Shown: positions 1 to 6,730 of the stretch, in pieces | How positions within the stretch are numbered: the first letter of the stretch is position 1 | How the letters are laid out: each line of letters begins with the position of its first letter | From: an uncultured Eggerthellaceae bacterium | Lineage (GTDB): Bacteria > Actinomycetota > Coriobacteriia > Coriobacteriales > Eggerthellaceae | Assembly: GCA_934668515.1 (NCBI GenBank) | Contig: CAKUNS010000035.1 | Span: 1 to 15,236, forward strand | Reading direction: 5' to 3' | Length of the DNA: 15,236 nucleotides | Translations under genes and position numbers: made by a program | Notes under the pieces: model-generated | Databases searched by the model: none | What the model was told of the DNA's origin: nothing | Seen by the model: the letters and a program-made list of their open reading frames with translations, nothing else

Positions 1-1286
1 GTGTTGTCCTTCAGGAAGTTCGGAAGAGCATCTACGCCAAGATCCATATATGCCTTATCGGCGCTCTCGTATTCCTTGCCGTTGATGATCGAATCAACCA
101 CGGCACCAAGATCGTCGCCAAGGAAGATGGAGATGACGGCCGGCGGAGCTTCGTTTGCACCAAGGCGGTGATCATTGCCCGCAGAGGCAACCGAGCAGCG
201 AAGCAGGCCCTGATACTCGTCGACAGCCTGAACGACGGCGCTCAGGAATACCAGGAAGCGAAGGTTACCCATCGGGGTCTTGCCCGGATCGAGCAGGTTC
301 AGCTTGTCGGTGGCAATGGACCAATTGTTATGCTTGCCCGAGCCGTTGATCCCTTCGAAGGGCTTCTCATGGAGCAGACAGACCAAGCCGTAATGGCTTG
401 CAATGGTTTTCATCAGCTCCATGGTGACCAGGTTGTTGTCAATCGCGCGGTTGGACACGGTGAAGATCGGTGCGAGCTCGTGCTGAGACGGAGCAACCTC
501 GTTGTGCTTGGTTTTGGCGGGGATGCCGAGCTTCCAGAGCGCGTCGTCAAGTTCCTTCATGAAATTGTTGACGGTGGGGCGGATGGCGCCGAAGTAGTGC
601 TCTTCAAGCTCCTGACCCTTGCAGGGCGGTGCGCCGAACAGCGTGCGGCCAGTCAGGATAAGGTCCTGGCGATGCTCATAGTCGGACTCCTTGATCAGGA
701 AGTACTCCTGCTCGGCTCCGACGGTGGTGGTGACGCGCGGCACATCGATGCCGAACATGGCAAGCGTGCGTACGGCTTCCTTTGAGATTGCTTCCATCGA
801 ACGCAGAAGAGGGGTTTTCTTGTCCAGCGCTTCACCTGTGTAGCTGCAGAATGCCGTGGGGATGCAAAGCACTTCGTCTTTGATGAACGCGTAGCTGGTG
901 GGGTCCCATGCGGTGTAGCCGCGAGCCTCGAAGGTGGCGCGAAGACCGCCCGAGGGGAAGGACGAGGCATCAGGCTCACCCTGAATGAGCTCTTTGCCCG
1001 AGAACGACATGATCGCGCGGCCGTCGTCTTGCGGGTTGATGAACGCATCATGCTTTTCGGACGTGATGCCGGTTAGCGGTTGGAACCAGTGCGTGTAGTG
1101 CGTCGCTCCGTTTTCGACGGCCCATTCCTTCATCGCGTGGGCAACGACGTTGGCAACGTCGATGTCGAGCGGCTCGCCCTCTTTAAGCGTTTTCGAGAGC
1201 GCTTTGTATGTAGTACGGGGAAGTCGTTCCTGCATGATGTGATCGTTGAAAACGAGCGTTCCGTACTCCTCGTCGATTCGTCCCAT
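1..1286 (-). CDS. glnN: Glutamine synthetase type III, N-terminal part (runs off left edge)
   Basis: ATP-dependent ligation of ammonium to glutamate, giving glutamine in the cytoplasm; the type III enzyme is a large dodecameric form of about 700 residues. Reading leftward from the ATG at 1286, about 428 codons are open to the edge, so roughly 60% of the protein is present and the stop lies outside. Visible motifs are VGAEQEYFL (around residues 189-197, with metal/glutamate-binding Glu192 and Glu194), NEVAPSQHELAPIF, the GSIII signature KPFEGINGSGKHNNWS (about 308-323), and NDHRLGANEAPPAVIS. The start is supported by an AAGGAGGAGAAG ribosome binding site directly upstream, and by the N-terminus, which begins shortly before the GSIII-specific region. 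It is divergent from thrS across a 192-bp gap in which I found no convincing promoter for this gene. Family assignment is very secure; the symbol glnN follows usage for GSIII. Confidence 0.96.
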   Translation of the reverse strand, partial: MGRIDEEYGTLVFNDHIMQERLPRTTYKALSKTLKEGEPLDIDVANVVAHAMKEWAVENGATHYTHWFQPLTGITSEKHDAFINPQDDGRAIMSFSGKELIQGEPDASSFPSGGLRATFEARGYTAWDPTSYAFIKDEVLCIPTAFCSYTGEALDKKTPLLRSMEAISKEAVRTLAMFGIDVPRVTTTVGAEQEYFLIKESDYEHRQDLILTGRTLFGAPPCKGQELEEHYFGAIRPTVNNFMKELDDALWKLGIPAKTKHNEVAPSQHELAPIFTVSNRAIDNNLVTMELMKTIASHYGLVCLLHEKPFEGINGSGKHNNWSIATDKLNLLDPGKTPMGNLRFLVFLSAVVQAVDEYQGLLRCSVASAGNDHRLGANEAPPAVISIFLGDDLGAVVDSIINGKEYESADKAYMDLGVDALPNFLKDN

Positions 1287-1478
1287 CTTCTCCTCCTTAA
1301 GCGGTTTGCCTGGATGCACGATCGGTGAATCGCCTCCGTGCCATGCTTAAAACCTACGATCAGTCTGTTTCCAGAATTTTTCGGGTTGAAGAACAACGAG
1401 GAAACAAGGACGGGGTTGGGGTGTACAATCATTTGCGATTATGATTTCGAACTCGAATTCACCGAGGAGAATCCATCT

Positions 1479-3242
1479 ATGAAGGTTCTGTACAACGACG
1501 GTTCCGTCAACGAGTGCCCAGCTGAAGAGGAACTTCACGTCCTTAGACATTCCGCTGCGCATATCATGGCGCAGGCCATTAAACGCCTGTACCCCAATGC
1601 CGATTTCGCTTACGGCCCCGCTACCGACAATGGTTTTTACTACGATGTCGACCTTGGCGACATCAAGCTCACCGAGGAAGATTTCCCCGCTATCGAAGCC
1701 GAGATGAAGAAGATCACCAAAGAGAACCTTAAGTTCCAGGCGTTCGAGCTTCCCCGTGAAGAAGCCGTCAAGCTTATGGAGGAGCGCGGCGAGAAGTACA
1801 AGGTCGAGCATATCGGCGATCTTGCTGACGATGCCCGCATCACGTTCTATCAGCAGGGAGAGTACATCGACATGTGCGTCGGCCCTCATATCTGCTACAC
1901 GAAGGCCCTCAAGGCATTCAAGCTCACGGCGGTTTCCGGCGCTTACTGGCGCGGCGATAAAGACAACAAGATGCTCACGCGCGTCAACGGCATCGCTTTC
2001 GCATCGAAAGAAGAGCTTGACGATCATCTGAAGATGCTCGAAGAGGCAAAGAAGCGCGACCATCGCAAGATCGGCCGCGAAATGAGCCTGTTCATGATGC
2101 GCGACGAGGCCCCCGGCTTCCCGTTCTTCCTGCCTAACGGCATGCTCCTGAAGAACCAACTCATTGATTACTGGCGCGAGATCCACGCCAAGGCCGGCTA
2201 CGTCGAGATTTCCACGCCGCTCATCATGACCAAGAATCTGTGGGAGACTTCGGGTCATTGGGATCATTACAAGGACAATATGTACTCCACCACCATCGAC
2301 GAGGAGCCGTTCTGCATCAAGCCGATGAACTGCCCCGGCGGTGTTCTGGTTTATGCTTCCAAGCCGCATAGCTATCGCGATCTGCCAATTCGCGCCGGCG
2401 AGCTCGGTATTGTCCATCGTCACGAGATGAAGGGCGCTCTGCACGGCTTGTTCCGTGTACGTTGCTTCACTCAGGACGATGCCCACCTGTTCGTTCGCCC
2501 CGATCAGCTTACCGACGAGATCATCGGCGTTGTCAACCTCATCGATTCCGTGTACCAGAAGTTCGGCTTCAAGTACCACGTCGAGCTTTCCACCCGCCCC
2601 GAGGACTCTATGGGTTCCGATGAAGATTGGGCAGCAGCGGAAGGCGGCTTGAAGGACGCTCTTGAACGCCTTGGCATGCCTTACGAGGTTAACGAGGGCG
2701 ACGGCGCCTTCTATGGTCCTAAGATCGACTTCCATTTGGAGGATTGCCTGGGTCGTACGTGGCAGTGCGGCACGGTTCAGCTTGACTTCCAGATGCCGCT
2801 GAACTTCAACTTGGAGTACACCGATGCCGACGGCTCGAAGAAGCGCCCTGTCATGCTTCATCGCGTGTGCTTCGGCTCTATTGAGCGCTTCATCGGTATC
2901 CTTACCGAGCACTTCGCGGGCAAGTTTCCCACGTGGCTTGCTCCGTGCCAGGTTAAGGTGCTTCCTGTTTCCGCTAAGCATATGGAGTACGCTAAGCAGG
3001 TCACCGATTCCCTTCAGGCAGCAGGAGTGCGTGCTGTGCTCGACGAGCGTGACGAGAAGATCGGCTACAAGATCCGCGAGGCTCGTTCCGTTGATCGCGC
3101 TCCCTACATGCTCATTCTCGGCGAACAAGAGGAAGAGGCCGGAAACATTTCGGTTCGCGATCGCTCGAACGAAACTGTTCAGCGTTCGCTTGATGAATTC
3201 ATCGCCGACATTACGTCCGAGATCGTGGAGCGTCGCGGTTAG
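1479..3242 (+). CDS. thrS: Threonyl-tRNA synthetase lacking most of the TGS domain
   Basis: Charges tRNA-Thr with threonine in the cytoplasm. The protein has 587 residues, against about 640 for E. coli ThrRS. The editing-domain residues are present: H24 and H28 in RHSAAH, C133 and H137 in CVGPH. So are the three catalytic zinc ligands: C285 in MNCPGG, H336 in QDDAH, H461 in VMLHR. Their spacing nearly matches E. coli C334/H385/H511. The anticodon-binding domain occupies roughly the last 100 residues. Only about 22 residues precede the editing domain, where a complete TGS domain needs about 60; the start MKVLYNDGSV resembles the first TGS strand. The ATG at 1479 is chosen because GAGGAG lies 9 nt upstream. 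The frame stays open back to about 1338, but those codons do not read like TGS. TACAAT at 1424-1429 is a weak -10 candidate. A strong terminator follows. I saw no T-box. Confidence 0.97.
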   Translation: MKVLYNDGSVNECPAEEELHVLRHSAAHIMAQAIKRLYPNADFAYGPATDNGFYYDVDLGDIKLTEEDFPAIEAEMKKITKENLKFQAFELPREEAVKLMEERGEKYKVEHIGDLADDARITFYQQGEYIDMCVGPHICYTKALKAFKLTAVSGAYWRGDKDNKMLTRVNGIAFASKEELDDHLKMLEEAKKRDHRKIGREMSLFMMRDEAPGFPFFLPNGMLLKNQLIDYWREIHAKAGYVEISTPLIMTKNLWETSGHWDHYKDNMYSTTIDEEPFCIKPMNCPGGVLVYASKPHSYRDLPIRAGELGIVHRHEMKGALHGLFRVRCFTQDDAHLFVRPDQLTDEIIGVVNLIDSVYQKFGFKYHVELSTRPEDSMGSDEDWAAAEGGLKDALERLGMPYEVNEGDGAFYGPKIDFHLEDCLGRTWQCGTVQLDFQMPLNFNLEYTDADGSKKRPVMLHRVCFGSIERFIGILTEHFAGKFPTWLAPCQVKVLPVSAKHMEYAKQVTDSLQAAGVRAVLDERDEKIGYKIREARSVDRAPYMLILGEQEEEAGNISVRDRSNETVQRSLDEFIADITSEIVERRG

Positions 3243-3297
3243 GCTATTTGGTTTGCGGTGGTGCAGCTCAAAGATGCGTTTCCTTACTTATGATGCG

Positions 3298-3333
3298 GAA
3301 TCGGCCGTGCAAAATGCACGGCCGATTCTTTTT
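3298..3333 (+). terminator. Intrinsic terminator of thrS
   Basis: A perfect 13-bp stem (GAATCGGCCGTGC, loop AAAAT, GCACGGCCGATTC) is followed by five T residues at 3329-3333. The T-run overlaps the reverse-complement stop codon (3332-3334) of the convergent gene. On the minus strand no U-run follows the hairpin, so it should stop thrS transcripts rather than the opposite ones. Confidence 0.93.
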
Positions 3334-4666
3334 ATAGAAGCTTTTCCGCCAAGGCTTTAGCGAAGGTGAGATCGGTGAACTTGTCCGAATCTGTCACGTC
3401 ACGGATTTCGATAAGGTAAGGGGGAAGTTCAAGCTTTTCGGCTGAAGCTATCGGCTCGCCTTCCAGAATCGCAACGTAAGGAAGGAAGTCGTAGAACGAA
3501 AGCGAAAGCGCTTGCCCAGCATGGTGAAAGCGGGCTGTTTGCTTGGTTACCGAAGGAAGTGTCCCGTCTGCAAATTTTAGATACGATGAGAACGCTTGTC
3601 CGTTGATGGGTATCTCAAGTTCATGCTTGCGATTCTCACCAGGTTGACTTTCGTTGATGCGCACGGAGGTCAATTGCATTTCCGTATGGGTTTTGCGTTT
3701 GATGAGCATTTGCCGTGAGCTGTTTATCGCTTGAGTGAACGTCACTGTTACCTGATCGAGGGATGCGTTGCTTCGATCAAGAAAATCTTCAAGCTTTGGT
3801 CGTCGTACCAGTATCCTTCTTGGGCGAGGGGGATTTGGCATTGCCTCCATTTTAAGTATTGATCGAACGGCGTTTTCCGCTTCGCGAAGCTTGATATCCA
3901 TATCATCATGGGCGTGAATTGTTATGGTTGGCACCTCTGACCACGCGGTTTTCGTTGCCGTAGCCAGATCAAGAAGCTCGTCTTCTTCCTCCAAGCGCGC
4001 TGGGTTGATGGTTTCGCTTATAGGTTGCTTTTCCATGGTTTCCAAGTGAACAACGCCAGTGTAGCGGTCACGGAGCTCTTCTTTCGAAATGCCAGCAGCT
4101 GCGACAATACGATTGAATTCGGCGTGAGGCACGTAGGCATGACCGTCTTGCAAGCCTCTGTCGCAAATGATCACGGCACGTTGATCGTCGGTTTTGCCCA
4201 TCGCGGCTTCCGCTGTCTCAAGAAGCTTTTCTTCTTCTTCCTTTTGCCGGCTGAACAATTCTGACTGAAATTCATATGGATCTTTGAACCTCGAAGGCGT
4301 AAGGCCGCTTTGGATCATCGAGGAGGCGATTTCATTCAAACGGAAAACCGTGAAGTCGTCGAGCGCAAGTTTATAGGAAAGGTAATCGACCACGGCGGTT
4401 TTCCCCGAACGGGGACCTCCCGTGATGACGATCGTGGGTACGCTGTTTGCCTGGTTTTCGAGTTTGTGAACGAGGGAGGGAAGACTTTCTTGATAGAAGT
4501 CCGCCAGGTCGCTAAGCGTTTCGAGGGACGGGGTTGAGCCTCCCGTTTCCCATTTTGAGACGGTTTTATCGGATACGCCTAATGCCTGGGCGATGTCGAC
4601 TTGAGAAAACCCCCGCGACTTTCTTAAAGCGGCCAGTTTTTTGGCAAATCTGAGCTGATCGAACAT
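3332..4666 (-). CDS. XRE helix-turn-helix / P-loop NTPase / CYTH-like fusion protein
   Basis: The product has 444 residues and three visible parts. Residues 5-60 form an XRE/Cro-type helix-turn-helix (FSQVDIAQALGVSDKTVSKWE). Residues about 77-270 form a P-loop NTPase resembling the AAA_28/NadR-kinase group: Walker A GGPRSGKT at 83-90, Walker-B-like VIICDRG at 165-171, and an acidic coiled stretch near 135-155. Residues about 302-440 look like a CYTH/triphosphate-tunnel fold, with alternating basic strands (RQMLIKRK), a KQTARF segment and a late FLPYVAILEGE strand; this last call is by pattern only. The NTPase-CYTH order recalls eukaryotic TTD14-type proteins. A nucleotide- or phosphate-sensing transcription regulator is an inference. 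The ATG at 4666 is preceded by TTGGAG and begins just before the HTH; an upstream in-frame start at 4759 would read through the promoter. Convergent with thrS, divergent from paaK. Confidence 0.85.
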   Translation of the reverse strand: MFDQLRFAKKLAALRKSRGFSQVDIAQALGVSDKTVSKWETGGSTPSLETLSDLADFYQESLPSLVHKLENQANSVPTIVITGGPRSGKTAVVDYLSYKLALDDFTVFRLNEIASSMIQSGLTPSRFKDPYEFQSELFSRQKEEEEKLLETAEAAMGKTDDQRAVIICDRGLQDGHAYVPHAEFNRIVAAAGISKEELRDRYTGVVHLETMEKQPISETINPARLEEEDELLDLATATKTAWSEVPTITIHAHDDMDIKLREAENAVRSILKMEAMPNPPRPRRILVRRPKLEDFLDRSNASLDQVTVTFTQAINSSRQMLIKRKTHTEMQLTSVRINESQPGENRKHELEIPINGQAFSSYLKFADGTLPSVTKQTARFHHAGQALSLSFYDFLPYVAILEGEPIASAEKLELPPYLIEIRDVTDSDKFTDLTFAKALAEKLL

Positions 4667-4706
4667 ATCACTCCAATAACCGTAGAATGGTCTCTCCGCA
4701 TCGTAG

Positions 4707-4724
4707 ATTATACATTCGAAAGTA
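4707..4724 (-). promoter_or_regulatory. Promoter -10 and overlapping palindromic operator candidate for the XRE-NTPase gene
   Basis: On the minus strand 4712-4707 reads TATAAT, a perfect -10 hexamer about 40 nt before the start codon. No good -35 sits at 17 bp (TTGTCG at 4738-4733 would need a 20-bp spacer). The -10 abuts TACATTCGAAAGTA (4711-4724), a palindrome symmetric at 12 of 14 positions. Such a site at the promoter of an XRE-type protein fits autoregulation, but no binding evidence is available. Confidence 0.5.
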
Positions 4725-4811
4725 GCTAAATTCGACAATCTGCATAGTGATGAGAGCAACGTGATTTAGTATCGGTTCGTGCTAAAAACCGACGATTTGA
4801 AAGGGCGACGG

Positions 4812-6119
4812 ATGAGCAAAGTTCAAGAGATCCTGACTGCGCCCCACGAGGAGATCGAGAAGATCCAAATCGAGGGCATCAAGAAAACGGTCGTTAACTG
4901 TTACGAGAACATTCCCTTCTATAAGAAGAGCTTCGATGAGGCTGGATTCGATCCGTATTCGGTTGAGACATTCGATGATCTTAAGAATGCGCCGTTCGTT
5001 ACCAAGCAGGATCTTCGCGATGCATACCCGTATGGCATGCTTGCGGTTCCCATGAAGGATGTTCGTGAGATCCATATGTCTTCGGGCACTACGGGTGTGG
5101 CCACAGTGGGTGCTTACACGAAGCATGACCTTGATATTTGGGCAGAGTGCTTCGGTCGCGGGTTGCTTTATGCAGGTGGCAACGAGGAAGACATCATTCA
5201 AATCGCATACGGATACGGTCTGTTCACTGGCGGCTTGGGCGCTCATTATGGCAGCCTCTGGTCTGAAGCTACGGTTATCCCCATCTCGGCAGGTAATACC
5301 GAGCGTCAGATTCGCATCATGCGCGAGATGGGCTCTACCATGCTGATGTGCACTCCCTCTTACGCTATGCACATAGCGGACACGGCGCTTGCTATGGGTA
5401 TCGATCCCGCCAAGGAGTTCAATTTGCGTGTCGGCATTCACGGCGCCGAGGCGTTTTCGGATAACCTGCGTGCCGAACTTGAACGCAAATTGAACTACAA
5501 GGTTCTTGACATCTACGGCTTGACTGAAACGATGGGACCGGGCGTTGCAATCGAGTGTCTTGAACAGAACGGCCTGCACCTCGCTGAAGATCATTTCTAC
5601 GCTGAAATCATCGATCCCATCACGGGCGAGGTTCTGCCAGATGGCGAGTGGGGCGAGTTGGTTCTTACCAGCATCGATCGAGAGGCTTCCCCGGTTGTTC
5701 GCTATCGTACGCGCGACATCACTCGCATCATGCCTGGCGAATGTGCATGCGGATGCACACATAAGCGCATTGACCGTTTGCATGGCCGTACCGACGACAT
5801 GCTCATCATCCGCGGTGTCAACGTGTTCCCCAGCCAGATTGAGAACGTCATGGAAACGTTCCCCGAGGTTTCCTCTTGGTATCAGATCGAGCTCACTCGC
5901 AAGAACGCGCTCGATGTTGTTACACTGAAGGCAGAGATCAACCCCGACGTCGACTTCGATGAGATCGCCGCTATCGAGGCTCTTCAGAAGCGCATCCAAG
6001 GCGCACTGAAGGCGGCTCTGAGTGTCGGCATCGCCGTGAAGATCGTCGAGCCGAACAGCATTCCGCGTTCAGAAGGCAAGGCCAAGCGCCTTATCGACCT
6101 TCGTGAAGGGAGTAACTAA
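4812..6119 (+). CDS. paaK: Phenylacetate-CoA ligase family protein (PaaK-like)
   Basis: An adenylate-forming enzyme that activates an aryl acid (phenylacetate or a related arylacetate) with ATP and CoA. Its 435 residues are normal for PaaK. Motifs are the ATP-binding loop SSGTTG at 90-95, YGLTET at 235-240, the RYRTRD hinge region at 297-302, RGVNVFPSQIE at 334-344, and the C-terminal PRSEGKAKR (418-426) carrying the likely catalytic lysine. A CACGC segment (311-315) fits the small cysteine cluster common in this family. The start at 4812 has AAGGG 6 nt upstream; an in-frame GTG at 4779 lacks a comparable site. The stop overlaps the start of the ACT-domain gene, so the two form an operon. In anaerobes this pair often accompanies indolepyruvate ferredoxin oxidoreductase genes, which are absent here, so the substrate is uncertain. 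No clear promoter was found in the 145-bp divergent gap. Confidence 0.92.
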   Translation: MSKVQEILTAPHEEIEKIQIEGIKKTVVNCYENIPFYKKSFDEAGFDPYSVETFDDLKNAPFVTKQDLRDAYPYGMLAVPMKDVREIHMSSGTTGVATVGAYTKHDLDIWAECFGRGLLYAGGNEEDIIQIAYGYGLFTGGLGAHYGSLWSEATVIPISAGNTERQIRIMREMGSTMLMCTPSYAMHIADTALAMGIDPAKEFNLRVGIHGAEAFSDNLRAELERKLNYKVLDIYGLTETMGPGVAIECLEQNGLHLAEDHFYAEIIDPITGEVLPDGEWGELVLTSIDREASPVVRYRTRDITRIMPGECACGCTHKRIDRLHGRTDDMLIIRGVNVFPSQIENVMETFPEVSSWYQIELTRKNALDVVTLKAEINPDVDFDEIAAIEALQKRIQGALKAALSVGIAVKIVEPNSIPRSEGKAKRLIDLREGSN

Positions 6120-6544
6120 TGGTTAAGCAGATCACCGTCTTTCTTGAGAACTCCGAAGGCCGTTTGAGTGCGTTGTGCCGCTGCTTGGGTGATGCCGGGG
6201 TCAGCATGAAGGCTCTGACTATCGCCGAGACTTCTGAGTACGGCTTGATCCGCATCATTGCGGACGACCCTCAGAACTGCGTTAAGGTGCTTACCGATGG
6301 CGGGTTCCATGCATCGTTGACTGACGTCACGGCTATCGAGGTTCCCAATAGGGCGGGCGGTTTGGCCGATCTGCTGGACAAACTTGCCGATCTTGATTTG
6401 AACATCGAGTACGGATATTGCTTCTCGACGGAGGCTGATCGTGCAGTTGACGTCTTGAAGATCAAAGGTGGCGCGAAAGCAGCCGAGGCTGTGTTTGCTC
6501 TGGAAGCAGCAGGTTTCAGGGTTCTGAAACAGGATGAGCTGTAA
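6119..6544 (+). CDS. Tandem ACT-domain protein
   Basis: The product has 141 residues in two ACT modules, about 3-70 and 71-137. Each begins with a strand-turn-helix of ACT type (NSEGRLSALCRCLGDAGVSM and PNRAGGLADLLDKLADLDLN). ACT domains bind amino acids or similar small ligands and usually regulate a partner. There is no catalytic domain. The ATG shares its A with the last base of the paaK TAA (TAATG), and AGGGAG lies just upstream within paaK, so translation is probably coupled. A role in sensing an aromatic amino acid or regulating the neighbouring ligase is inferred from this coupling and from the frequent pairing of such proteins with PaaK. A hairpin terminator follows at 6623. Confidence 0.9.
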   Translation: MVKQITVFLENSEGRLSALCRCLGDAGVSMKALTIAETSEYGLIRIIADDPQNCVKVLTDGGFHASLTDVTAIEVPNRAGGLADLLDKLADLDLNIEYGYCFSTEADRAVDVLKIKGGAKAAEAVFALEAAGFRVLKQDEL

Positions 6545-6622
6545 AGCAAGTTAGCCTCGGCGATGCGTTGCATTTGCCCATTATCGTTAGTGGGCTGGCT
6601 AGGCAGAACCGATTGATTAGAT

Positions 6623-6671
6623 ATGCCCGAAGGCGCCGCGCTTATTGCGGATTTAGGCCTTCGGGCATTTT
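6623..6671 (+). terminator. Intrinsic terminator after the paaK-ACT operon
   Basis: A 12-bp perfect stem (ATGCCCGAAGGC at 6623-6634, GCCTTCGGGCAT at 6657-6668) encloses a second 4-bp stem (CCGC/GCGG) and ends in TTTT at 6668-6671. The U-tract is short, so efficiency is uncertain. An in-frame ATG of the next reading frame falls in this stem, which argues against using it as a start. Confidence 0.8.
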
Positions 6672-6730
6672 GCGTTCATCTATTCGGGTTAGCATGTATC
6701 CGTTTCAATAGATTTAGAAGATGGGCTGTC

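Noticed and set aside
168..785. A 205-codon plus-strand frame near the left edge
   Set aside because: Lies opposite the glutamine synthetase reading frame, whose conserved motifs run through the same DNA.
1287..1478. T-box leader in front of thrS
   Set aside because: No T-box TGGNACCGCG-type sequence, specifier stem or terminator/antiterminator pair is visible in the gap.
1347..3128. A 593-codon open frame on the minus strand opposite thrS
   Set aside because: It mirrors thrS codon structure, lacks a ribosome binding site and resembles no protein family, while thrS is certain on the other strand.
4772..4792. Inverted repeat TCGGTT/AACCGA before paaK
   Set aside because: Only 6 bp with a 9-nt loop, no U-run and no partner site, so it is not distinguishable from chance.
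4782..5999. A 405-codon open frame on the minus strand opposite paaK
   Set aside because: Antisense shadow of a well-supported gene; no motif and no translation signals.
6623..6730. N-terminal extension of the SEC-C protein starting at 6623
   Set aside because: It would begin inside the terminator stem of the previous operon and has no ribosome binding site; 6731 is more plausible.
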